Part shown: positions 6,034 to 11,955 of the stretch, in pieces
How the letters are laid out: every line of letters starts with the position of its first letter
Numbering within the stretch: position 1 is the stretch's first letter
DNA from: Actinomycetales bacterium
GTDB taxonomy: Bacteria; Actinomycetota; Actinomycetes; S36-B12
Direction of reading: 5' to 3'
Assembly: GCA_017849335.1 (NCBI GenBank)
Contig: JAFIHP010000254.1
Location: 1-11,955 of the forward strand
DNA length: 11,955 nucleotides
The notes under the pieces: model-generated
What the model was told of the DNA's origin: nothing
Database searches by the model: none
Seen by the model: the letters and a program-made list of their open reading frames with translations, nothing else
Position numbers and translations under genes: made by a program

Positions 6034-6620
6034 CAGGCCTCGTCCGCAGCGTCGGCGACAGCCTCCTCGGCGACCGCGTCAGCGACCTCGGCGAGCTCGA
6101 CGGCCTCGACCGCAGCCTCGGCAGCCTCCTGGGCGGCTTCCGCAGCGGCCTCCGCCACGACCTCGGCGGCGACCGCCTCGGCCACGGCCTCCTCCGCGAC
6201 GGCCTCAGCGACCTCCGCGACCACGACCGCCTCGGCGGCAGCCTCGAGCTTCGGCTTCGCCTTGGCCGACGGCTCGGCAGCGGCCGCCTGCACGGCGGCC
6301 TCGTAGGCCAGCACCTTGCTCGGCTTCGGCTCGGCGACCTGGAGCGTGCCCTCGGCGCCCGGCAGGCCCTTGAACTTCTGCCAGTCGCCCGTCACCTTGA
6401 GGATGGCGGCGACGGCCTCGGTCGGCTGCGCGCCGACGCCCAGCCAGTACTGCACGCGATCGGAGTCGACCTTGATGACGCTCGGGTTGTCCATCGGCTG
6501 GTAGATGCCCAGCTCCTCGATCGCCCGGCCGTTGCGCGCGGTGCGCGAGTCGGCGACGACGATGCGGTACTGCGGGGCATGGATCTTGCCCAGGCGCTTC
6601 AGCTTGATCTTGACGGCCAC
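6033..6620 (-). CDS. rpsP: 30S ribosomal protein S16 with long Ala/Glu-rich tail
   Basis: S16, a small-subunit assembly protein. The core is residues 1-85: MAVKIKLKRLGKIHAPQYRI, VADSRTARNGRAIEELGIY, and DRVQYWLGVGAQPTEAV. E. coli S16 has about 82 residues, while this protein has 195. Residues 97-125 are a Lys/Pro/Ala linker, and 126-195 consist almost only of Ala, Glu and Val with a few Asp. This stretch should be acidic and helical or disordered. It includes a duplicated 15-residue unit (AEVAEAVAEEAVAEA at 135-149 and AEVADAVAEEAVADA at 177-191). Alanine/glutamate-rich S16 extensions are known in actinobacteria, but this one looks long. The start is GTG at 6620, with AGGAG about 11 bases upstream and homology from the first residue. 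Longer in-frame starts lack support. Confidence 0.96.
   Translation of the reverse strand: MAVKIKLKRLGKIHAPQYRIVVADSRTARNGRAIEELGIYQPMDNPSVIKVDSDRVQYWLGVGAQPTEAVAAILKVTGDWQKFKGLPGAEGTLQVAEPKPSKVLAYEAAVQAAAAEPSAKAKPKLEAAAEAVVVAEVAEAVAEEAVAEAVAAEVVAEAAAEAAQEAAEAAVEAVELAEVADAVAEEAVADAADEA
6048..6092 (-). repeat. Repeat unit 2 of the S16 tail (pairs with 6174-6218)
   Basis: Encodes AEVADAVAEEAVADA, S16 residues 177-191. It copies residues 135-149 at 6174-6218 with only Glu-to-Asp at two positions. The DNA is also similar with few substitutions, so it looks like an internal duplication in the low-complexity tail. Confidence 0.7.
6174..6218 (-). repeat. Repeat unit 1 of the S16 tail (pairs with 6048-6092)
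   Basis: Encodes AEVAEAVAEEAVAEA, S16 residues 135-149, the partner of the unit at residues 177-191. The two units are 27 residues apart, separated by more Ala/Glu/Val sequence. Confidence 0.7.
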
Positions 6621-6653
6621 GGGTGTTGCTTCTCCTGTTGGGGTGGTCGGTAT

Positions 6654-6678
6654 GCACCCGAGCATCCACGTGGGGTGC
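6654..6678 (-). promoter_or_regulatory. rpsP leader hairpin proximal to start
   Basis: On the minus strand, GCACCC and GGGTGC form a perfect 6-bp stem around a 13-base loop. It ends 33 bases before the rpsP GTG, inside the predicted leader. It could affect ribosome access or be a target for S16 autoregulation, though neither is shown. Confidence 0.4.
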
Positions 6679-6708
6679 GGTCTCGAGGCAAGCCTGCGGG
6701 TTGTCGGC

Positions 6709-6733
6709 CCGGCGTGGGTAGAGGGCCCACCGG
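6709..6733 (-). promoter_or_regulatory. rpsP leader hairpin distal to start
   Basis: On the minus strand CCG-GTGGG pairs with CCCAC-(GC bulge)-CGG around a 7-base loop. This 8-bp stem lies about 13 bases after the predicted transcript start. Together with the hairpin at 6654-6678 it makes the rpsP leader structured. Confidence 0.4.
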
Positions 6734-6752
6734 TCGCGACACGTGCGGAGAC

Positions 6753-6781
6753 ATTGTGCCAGACGCGCAGGGTCCGCCGAA
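6753..6781 (-). promoter_or_regulatory. Candidate rpsP operon promoter
   Basis: Extended -10 TGG-CACAAT (hexamer 6753-6758) with TTCGGC (6776-6781) exactly 17 bases upstream as a weak -35. The predicted start near 6746 gives a leader of about 126 bases. It lies in the 218-base gap between ffh and rpsP, the only sizeable gap in the minus-strand gene series from amt to trmD. The rest of the gap towards ffh has only a weak CCCGGCC/GGCCGGG pairing across a 38-base loop (6783-6834), so termination after ffh is uncertain. Confidence 0.55.
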
Positions 6782-6838
6782 CCCCGGCCGCCGCCGCACA
6801 CCCGAGCCGCCGCCGAGGGCCACCACAGGCCGGGAGCG

Positions 6839-8374
6839 CTACTTCAGCAGGTCACGCAGCTCGGGCGGGAGCGAGCCCATGTCGAACGGCGTGTCCACGG
6901 GCGCATCGGCGGACTCGACCGGCTCGATCGGACCGGCCGCCCGCTTCGCCGGGTTCCCGCTGCGCTTGGACCCCTTGGCCGGGCGGCTGGCCTTGGCCAT
7001 CTTCCCCTTCGACTTCTTGCTCCCGCCGAAACCGGGCATTCCCGGCATCGCCGGCATCCCCGGCATGCCGCCGCCCTTGCCCATCTGACGCATCATCTTC
7101 TGCGCCTGACCGAACCGCTCGACGAGGTTGTTCACGTCGCTGACCTGCGTGCCCGAACCGCGGGCGATCCGCGACCGCCGCGATCCGTTGAGGATCTTTG
7201 GGTCGGCACGCTCGGCCGGCGTCATCGACTGGATGATCGCGGCGACGCGGTCGAGCTCGCGGTCGTCGAGCTGGTCCAGCTGCGACTTGACCTCTCCCAT
7301 GCCCGGAAGCATCCCCAGGATCTTCCCCAGGGAGCCCATCTTCTTGACCGCCTGCATCTGCTCGAGGAAGTCGTCGAGGGTGAAGTCCTGGCCGGACGAC
7401 ACCTTGCGCGCCATCCGCTCGGCCTGCTCGGCGTCGAACGCCTTCTCGGCCTGCTCGATGAGCGTGAGCACGTCGCCCATGTCGAGGATGCGGGACGCCA
7501 TGCGGTCGGGGTGGAACACCTCGAAGTCGGTCAACTTCTCGCCGACCGAGGCATAGATGATCGGTCGCTGCGTGATCGACACGATCGACAGTGCCGCGCC
7601 ACCGCGCGCGTCGCCGTCGAGCTTGGTCAGCACGACCGAGTCGAAGCCGACGCCGGACTGGAACTCCTCCGCCGTGCGGACGGCGTCCTGGCCGATCATC
7701 GCGTCGACGACCAGCAGCACGTCGTCCGGGCGTGCGGCATCGCGCACGTCGCGCAGCTGCTGCATCAGGTCGGCGTCGACGGCCAGCCGGCCGGCGGTGT
7801 CGACGATGACGACGTCGTGCTGCTTGGTCTCGGCGAACTCGCGGGCCGCCCGTGTCACAACGACCGGGTCGCCGACGCCGTTGCCCGGCTCGGGGGCGAA
7901 CACGGCGACGCCGGCGCGCTCACCGACGACCTTCAGCTGGTCGACCGCATTGGGACGCTGGAGGTCGGCAGCGACCAGCAGCGGCGCGTGGCCCTCCCCC
8001 CGGAGCTTGAGCGCGAGTTTGCCGGCCAGAGTCGTCTTGCCGGCGCCCTGCAGGCCGGCCAGGAGGATGACCGTGGGACCTGTCTTCGCGAACTCCAGCC
8101 GGGCCGTCTGCCCCCCGAGGACCGCCACGAGCTCCTCGTGCACGATCTTGACGACCTGCTGGGCCGGGTTCAGCGCCCCCGAGACCTCGACGGAGAGGGC
8201 GCGCTCCTTGACCGTCGCGCAGAACGTCCGCACGACGGGCAGCGCGACGTCCGCGTCGAGCAGCGCCATGCGGATCTCGCGCACCGTAGCATCGACGTCG
8301 GCTTCGGACAGCCGACCCTTGCCGCGCAGGCCCTTGAAGGTGGCAGCGAGGCGGTCGGAGAGGGTCGCGAACAC
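6839..8374 (-). CDS. ffh: Signal recognition particle GTPase Ffh
   Basis: SRP54 homologue (511 aa). It binds 4.5S RNA and emerging signal sequences and delivers ribosomes to FtsY at the membrane. Domains: N bundle 1-90; G domain with P-loop GLQGAGKTT (107-115), DLQRP (137-141), DTAGR (192-196), and TKLDG (250-254) for guanine specificity; methionine-rich M domain from about 325 to 435. The SRP-RNA-binding segment LNGSRRSRIARGSGT is at 395-409. The tail from 432 to 511 has a Met-Pro-Gly run (GMPGMPAMPGMPGFG), then a Lys-rich stretch, then an acidic end. The tail makes it longer than E. coli Ffh (453 aa), as is common in actinobacteria. The start is GTG at 8374, matching the family N-terminus MFATLSDRL. 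There is no Shine-Dalgarno, but a TANNNT box lies six bases upstream. It lies 20 bases after glnD. Confidence 0.97.
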   Translation of the reverse strand: MFATLSDRLAATFKGLRGKGRLSEADVDATVREIRMALLDADVALPVVRTFCATVKERALSVEVSGALNPAQQVVKIVHEELVAVLGGQTARLEFAKTGPTVILLAGLQGAGKTTLAGKLALKLRGEGHAPLLVAADLQRPNAVDQLKVVGERAGVAVFAPEPGNGVGDPVVVTRAAREFAETKQHDVVIVDTAGRLAVDADLMQQLRDVRDAARPDDVLLVVDAMIGQDAVRTAEEFQSGVGFDSVVLTKLDGDARGGAALSIVSITQRPIIYASVGEKLTDFEVFHPDRMASRILDMGDVLTLIEQAEKAFDAEQAERMARKVSSGQDFTLDDFLEQMQAVKKMGSLGKILGMLPGMGEVKSQLDQLDDRELDRVAAIIQSMTPAERADPKILNGSRRSRIARGSGTQVSDVNNLVERFGQAQKMMRQMGKGGGMPGMPAMPGMPGFGGSKKSKGKMAKASRPAKGSKRSGNPAKRAAGPIEPVESADAPVDTPFDMGSLPPELRDLLK

Positions 8375-8380
8375 GTGGTC

Positions 8381-8386
8381 AGCGTA
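8381..8386 (-). promoter_or_regulatory. Candidate -10 box for leaderless ffh transcript
   Basis: TACGCT (TANNNT) on the minus strand ends six bases before the ffh GTG, so transcription would begin at or next to the start codon. No convincing -35 is present. The absence of a Shine-Dalgarno agrees with leaderless translation, which is common in actinobacteria. The alternative is coupled reading from glnD, 20 bases upstream. Confidence 0.4.
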
Positions 8387-8394
8387 GTCAGCCG

Positions 8395-10713
8395 CTACTG
8401 CAAGGCGGACAGGACCGTCACGCGCAGCGCGGCGGTCCGCGCCTCGTTCAACGGCTGCCCGTCGCGGTCGGTGACGAAGAAGACGTCGACCGCGTCGGCG
8501 CCGAGCGTCGACACCTTGGCCCCCACGATCGTCGCGTCCGCCGCCGCCACGGCCTTGGCGACCCGGTGCAGCAAGCCGGGCGCGTCATGGGCGCGCACCT
8601 CGACGAGCGTCGTGCCCTTGGTCCCGCCCGACTGGACGAGGACGATCGGCTCGGGGTACTGCGAGAGGGGCCGCTTGGCATGTTCCGCGTCGCGCTTGGC
8701 CAGCCGGCCGGCGACGTCGTACGTCCCGTCGACCGCACGCCGGATGTCCTCGCTGAGCTGCTCGATCGCCGGCGGGTCGCCGAACGCCGGACGGACGATC
8801 CACTCCTGGACCGCCCGGTCGTCGACCGTGGTCACCCGGGCCGACAGGACATTGAGGCGGTTGAGCGACAGGACGCCGGCCACGAGGGCGAGCAGGCCGA
8901 TGCGGTCGGGTGCCGCAACGGTCACGACCGCGGTCGCGTCCCGCTGCTCCATCAGCACCCATACCCCGGACTGCGCCAGCGCGACCTCCTGCTGCTCGGT
9001 GAGCTCGGGCGGCTCGGGCAGCGGCTTGCCCGCCAACTGCGCACGCGTGCGCTCTGCGAGGTCGTTGATCAGGCCGAAGCGCCATTCCGAGCACACCGCC
9101 GGTCCGGTGGCCAGTGAGTCCGCCACGGTCAGCTCGTGCAGCAGGTCCAAGGTGTCGGCGTCGCGGACGACGGCCGCGAAGTCCTCGATCGTCTGCGGGT
9201 CGTCGAGATCTCGACGTGTCGCCACGTCACCCATCAGCAAGTGGTGCCGCACGAGCGTGACGATGACGTCGCGGTCCGCGGGGCTGAAACCCATGAGCGT
9301 CGCGAGCTCGCCGGCGATCTGCGCTCCGACGACGCTGTGGTCCCCCCCGCGGGCCTTGCCGATGTCATGCAGCAACGCACCGACCAGCAGCAGGTCGGGG
9401 CGGTCGACGTTGCGGGTCAGGGCGCTGGCCTGGACTGCGGTCTCGACGAGGTGACGATCGACGGTGAACCGGTGGAGCGCGTTGCGCTGCGGGGCGGACC
9501 GGACGACGTCCCAGCCGGGGATGAGCCGACCCACGACCCCGACCTGGTCGAGCGACTCCCAGACCCCGACCATGCTCGGTCCGGAGCCCAGGAGCGAGAC
9601 GAACGACTCCCGGACGGCACGCGACCACGGCGCGGCGGGCTCCACCGCCTCGGCGGCGAGCCGCTCGACGGTGTGAGGCGACAGCGGCATCCCGGCCTGG
9701 GCGGCAGCGGCAGCGGCCCGCAGAAGCAGGCCCTCGTCGGTCCCCGGACGGGCGTCGAGCGCGAGCACGACCTCACCGTCCTGCATGACGACGCCCTCCG
9801 CGAGCGGGAGCCGGTGCGCCGTCCGTCGGCGCAGCGGCCGGAACCCCAACCGCTGCCGATTGCGGGTCAGCCGGTCGACGCGGTGCCAGGTCACGTCGCT
9901 GGCGTAGGCGATGCTGCGGGCGCTGTCGTACACCGCGCGCAGCAGGGCGTCGGCGTCCGGGACGCCGACGAGCTCGAGGGCGACGGTGGGCTGCTCCTGC
10001 ATCACCAGCCGGTCGGCCGTCCGGCCGGAGACGCGGTGCAGCGCGTCGCGCACGTCGAGCAGGAAGCCGACGGCGTCCGACCAGCCCGCGTGCGGGACGT
10101 CGGTCACCCATGACGCCGCGATGCCCTTGAGGATCGTCGCGTCGCGCAAGCCGCCGTACGACTCCTTGAGGTCGGGCTCCAGCAGCTGGCTCGCCTCACC
10201 GAACCGGCGACGACGGTCGATGACCATCTCGTGCAGTGCCGGCAGGCGGCGGTCGGCCATCGCCCGCCAGTCCGACAGCACGGCCGACTGCAGCTGCTCG
10301 GCGAGCGACGCCTCGCCCGCGACGACGCGAGCGTCGAGCAGACCGAGAACCACCTTGATGTCCTCGCTGGCGAGCCGACGCGCCTCGCTGACCGTTCGCA
10401 CGCTGTGGTCCAGGCGCAGGCCCGAGTCCCAGATCGGGTACCACAGCGCCTCGGCGACCTTCGCCGCCTCTGCGGCGCCTGACCGGTGCAGGAGCAGGAG
10501 GTCGATGTCGCTGCCCGCGGTGAGCTCGGCCCGGCCGTACCCGCCGACGGCGACGAGGCAGAACGGCTCGCGCGCCGAAGCGGTGGCGTCGGCGAACCCG
10601 CTGGACAGCCACTCGTCCGTGAGGGTCGTCAACGCAGCGCGTCGCCCCGGGCCCGAGAGCCCGGGGCGACGCACCAGTTCGTCCCTCGCGGACGCGAACA
10701 GCGTTGCGTCCAC
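8395..10713 (-). CDS. glnD: P-II protein nucleotidyltransferase GlnD
   Basis: Bifunctional sensor enzyme that modifies and demodifies P-II (GlnB/GlnK) according to glutamine. In studied actinobacteria it adenylylates the T-loop tyrosine; in enterobacteria it uridylylates it. Numbering from GTG 10722: nucleotidyltransferase core GGYGRAELTAGSDIDLLLL (60-78) with metal ligands Asp72 and Asp74; glnD-type linker domain with YGGLRD (189-194); HD hydrolase domain with LLHDIGK (450-456) and HH at 493-494; then two ACT domains (about 597-665 and 705-775) for glutamine sensing. All active-site elements are present. The length of 772-775 aa is shorter than E. coli GlnD (890 aa), as is usual in actinobacteria. 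I place the start at GTG 10713 because AGGAGG (10722-10727) is then eight bases away; GTG 10722 overlaps that site. It follows glnB by a few bases. Confidence 0.96.
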   Translation of the reverse strand: MDATLFASARDELVRRPGLSGPGRRAALTTLTDEWLSSGFADATASAREPFCLVAVGGYGRAELTAGSDIDLLLLHRSGAAEAAKVAEALWYPIWDSGLRLDHSVRTVSEARRLASEDIKVVLGLLDARVVAGEASLAEQLQSAVLSDWRAMADRRLPALHEMVIDRRRRFGEASQLLEPDLKESYGGLRDATILKGIAASWVTDVPHAGWSDAVGFLLDVRDALHRVSGRTADRLVMQEQPTVALELVGVPDADALLRAVYDSARSIAYASDVTWHRVDRLTRNRQRLGFRPLRRRTAHRLPLAEGVVMQDGEVVLALDARPGTDEGLLLRAAAAAAQAGMPLSPHTVERLAAEAVEPAAPWSRAVRESFVSLLGSGPSMVGVWESLDQVGVVGRLIPGWDVVRSAPQRNALHRFTVDRHLVETAVQASALTRNVDRPDLLLVGALLHDIGKARGGDHSVVGAQIAGELATLMGFSPADRDVIVTLVRHHLLMGDVATRRDLDDPQTIEDFAAVVRDADTLDLLHELTVADSLATGPAVCSEWRFGLINDLAERTRAQLAGKPLPEPPELTEQQEVALAQSGVWVLMEQRDATAVVTVAAPDRIGLLALVAGVLSLNRLNVLSARVTTVDDRAVQEWIVRPAFGDPPAIEQLSEDIRRAVDGTYDVAGRLAKRDAEHAKRPLSQYPEPIVLVQSGGTKGTTLVEVRAHDAPGLLHRVAKAVAAADATIVGAKVSTLGADAVDVFFVTDRDGQPLNEARTAALRVTVLSALQ
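10639..10672. repeat. Perfect 14-bp inverted repeat in 5' part of glnD
   Basis: GCGTCGCCCCGGGC (10639-10652) and its exact reverse complement GCCCGGGGCGACGC (10659-10672) flank a 6-base spacer. The mRNA would form a very stable GC hairpin covering codons 17-28 (numbered from GTG 10722), encoding roughly VRRPGLSGPGRR. No T-run follows. It is the longest perfect hairpin I found in the window. Confidence 0.85.
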
Positions 10714-10721
10714 GTCCGGCA

Positions 10722-10727
10722 CCTCCT
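10722..10727 (-). promoter_or_regulatory. Ribosome binding site deciding the glnD start
   Basis: AGGAGG overlapping the glnB TAG stop. It is eight bases from GTG at 10713, an ideal distance, whereas GTG at 10722 shares a base with it. This favours the protein that begins MDATLFASARDEL. Confidence 0.7.
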
Positions 10728-11064
10728 AGAGGGCTTCTGATCCGCGCTCGCCGGTGCGCACCCGGACGATCGTCTCGACCGGGATCACCCACACCTTCCC
10801 GTCGCCGATCTTCCCAGTGCTCGCGCCGGACACGATCGCGTCGACCACCTCGTCGGCCGACTCGTCCTCGACGACGACCTCGATCCGCACCTTCGGCACC
10901 AGGTCGACGGTGTACTCCGCCCCGCGGTAGACCTCGGTGTGGCCCTTCTGCCGGCCGTATCCCGAGGCCTCGGTGACGGTGAGGCCGTGCACGCCGCGTC
11001 CCTCGAGGGCGCTCTTCACGTCCTCCAGCTTGAACGGCTTGATGATGGCGGTGACGAGCTTCAC
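10726..11064 (-). CDS. glnB: P-II nitrogen regulatory protein GlnB/GlnK
   Basis: A trimeric signal protein that binds ATP/ADP and 2-oxoglutarate. It controls the ammonium channel and other nitrogen targets by direct contact. At 112 aa it has the standard P-II length. The N-terminal MKLVTAIIKPFKLEDVKSAL is typical. The T-loop (37-55) contains YRGAEY (46-51), whose Tyr51 is the residue modified by GlnD. The nucleotide-binding C-terminal signature is GKIGDGKVWV (84-93), and ETIVRVRTGERG follows. The start is GTG at 11064, directly abutting the amt TAA, with AGGAGG at 11070-11075 five bases upstream. The direct amt linkage makes it GlnK-like in role; sequence alone does not separate GlnB from GlnK. 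The downstream glnD encodes its modifying enzyme, so sensor, modifier and target channel sit in one transcript. Confidence 0.97.
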   Translation of the reverse strand: MKLVTAIIKPFKLEDVKSALEGRGVHGLTVTEASGYGRQKGHTEVYRGAEYTVDLVPKVRIEVVVEDESADEVVDAIVSGASTGKIGDGKVWVIPVETIVRVRTGERGSEAL

Positions 11065-11955
11065 TTATGCCTCCTCGGAGTGACGGACCGCGGCCGCACC
11101 GACACCGGCGAACGACCCGGCACCAGTGTCGCCGAACTCGTACGCGGACTCTGCATGCAGGGCCAGGTCGATGCCGCCGTACTCCTGGTCCTGCGTGATG
11201 CGGATGCCCATCGTGGCCTTGATGATCAGGCCCAGGATGCCCGCGACGATCAGCGAGTAGAACAGCACGGCGAACGCGCCGACCGCCTGCTTGCCGAGCT
11301 GGTCGAGTCCACCGCCGTAGAACAGGCCGTTGACCGCCGCCGGAGCGTCGGCCGTCGCCACGAGCCCGATCATCAGGGTGCCGATGATTCCACCGACGAG
11401 GTGCACACCCACCACGTCGAGGGAGTCGTCGTACTTCAGCTTGTACTTCAGGCTGATCGCCAGGGCGCACACGACGCCCGCGACGACGCCGATGATGATC
11501 GCGCCGACCGGGCTGACCGCCGAGCACGACGGGGTGATCGCGACCAGGCCCGCGACGACGCCGGACGCCGCGCCGAGCGACGTCGCATGACCGTCGCGGA
11601 TCTTCTCCACGACGAGCCAGGCGATGGCCGCCGCACACGTCGCCACGAAGGTGTTGACGAACACGACCGCGGACGTGTTGTTGGCGGCCAGGGCCGAGCC
11701 GGCGTTGAAGCCGAACCAGCCGAACCACAGCAGACCGGCGCCGATCATGACCAGCGGCAGGTTGCTGGGCTTCATCGGAGTCTTGGGCCAGCCCAGGCGC
11801 CGGCCGAGGACGATGGCGAGCGCCAGGCCCGCCGCGCCCGCGTTGATGTGAACCGCCGTTCCTCCGGCGAAGTCGATCACGCCGAGCTGGAAGATCCAGC
11901 CGCCCGACGCCCACACCCAGTGCGCGACCGGGAAGTAGACCAGCGTCGCCCACAG
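11065..11955 (-). CDS. amt: Ammonium channel Amt (5' end beyond window)
   Basis: Trimeric Amt/Mep/Rh-family channel of the cytoplasmic membrane that takes up ammonium and is blocked by P-II. The visible 297 codons (296 residues) are the C-terminal two-thirds, entering at LWATLVYFPVAHW; roughly the first 130-170 residues lie outside. The signature DFAGGTAVHINAG (fragment residues 28-40) contains the conserved pore aspartate and the first twin-His (fragment His36). GVHLVGGIIGT contains the second twin-His (fragment His185). LWFGWFGFNAGSA and about seven membrane helices can be traced. The cytoplasmic tail after KATMGIRITQDQEYGGIDLALHAESAYEF-like sequence (about 258-285) is the region that contacts P-II. 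The gene ends in TAA abutting the glnB GTG. Both pore histidines are present, so it should be a true ammonium transporter. Confidence 0.96.
   Translation of the reverse strand: MWATLVYFPVAHWVWASGGWIFQLGVIDFAGGTAVHINAGAAGLALAIVLGRRLGWPKTPMKPSNLPLVMIGAGLLWFGWFGFNAGSALAANNTSAVVFVNTFVATCAAAIAWLVVEKIRDGHATSLGAASGVVAGLVAITPSCSAVSPVGAIIIGVVAGVVCALAISLKYKLKYDDSLDVVGVHLVGGIIGTLMIGLVATADAPAAVNGLFYGGGLDQLGKQAVGAFAVLFYSLIVAGILGLIIKATMGIRITQDQEYGGIDLALHAESAYEFGDTGAGSFAGVGAAAVRHSEEA
11070..11075 (-). promoter_or_regulatory. Ribosome binding site of glnB
   Basis: AGGAGG inside the last codons of amt, five bases before the GTG at 11064. It confirms the non-ATG start that directly abuts the amt stop. Confidence 0.8.

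Noticed and set aside
6783..6834. Possible ffh terminator from CCCGGCC/GGCCGGG pairing
   Set aside because: The 38-base loop and lack of a T-run make it weak; kept only as a comment in the rpsP promoter entry.
7027..7080. Tandem-like GGCAT/CCCGGCAT repeats near the end of ffh
   Set aside because: They encode the Met-Pro-Gly run of the Ffh C-terminal tail, a known kind of low-complexity end in this family, not an independent DNA repeat.
6743..9454. 903-codon plus-strand frame opposite ffh and glnD
   Set aside because: Composition is that of an antisense GC-rich frame (His/Arg/Asp/Leu-rich), and it crosses the ffh-glnD boundary.
10196..11953. 585-codon minus-strand frame over amt, glnB and the start of glnD
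   Set aside because: Out of frame with three unambiguous genes; the product is Arg/Gly-rich without motifs.

Overview
The window is chromosomal, very GC-rich DNA (strong G/C preference at third codon positions, frequent GTG starts), consistent with an actinobacterium. Gene order and protein style (P-II/GlnD next to ffh, long Ala/Glu tail on S16, Cys-Cys motif in the signal peptidases) resemble Nocardioidaceae-type Propionibacteriales. The family-level placement is inference from sequence style, not a search result. No mobile element, CRISPR array, tRNA or rRNA was seen.

Layout from right to left, because most genes lie on the minus strand. (1) Nitrogen module: amt (5' end outside the window), glnB and glnD, packed stop-to-start. 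Amt imports ammonium, GlnB senses nitrogen and energy state and gates Amt, and GlnD modifies GlnB on its T-loop tyrosine. (2) Protein-targeting and translation module: ffh follows glnD after 20 bases. After a 218-base gap with a good candidate promoter and hairpin-bearing leader come rpsP (S16), a KH-domain RNA-binding protein gene, rimM and trmD. (3) Two plus-strand genes, pgm (phosphoglucomutase) and a secreted protein of unknown function, converge on trmD at a shared hairpin terminator. (4) Divergent from pgm, on the minus strand, are rplS (L19) and two tandem type I signal peptidases, lepB2 and lepB1. The last runs off the left edge.

Most of this is conserved housekeeping DNA. The features worth a second look are the pgm/secreted-protein pair splitting the usual trmD-rplS neighbourhood, a perfect 14-bp hairpin in the 5' coding part of glnD, the long internally repeated Ala/Glu/Val tail on S16, structured leaders before rpsP and rplS, a possibly leaderless ffh, and the unrecognised exported protein. 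I see no convincing wholly new biological system here.
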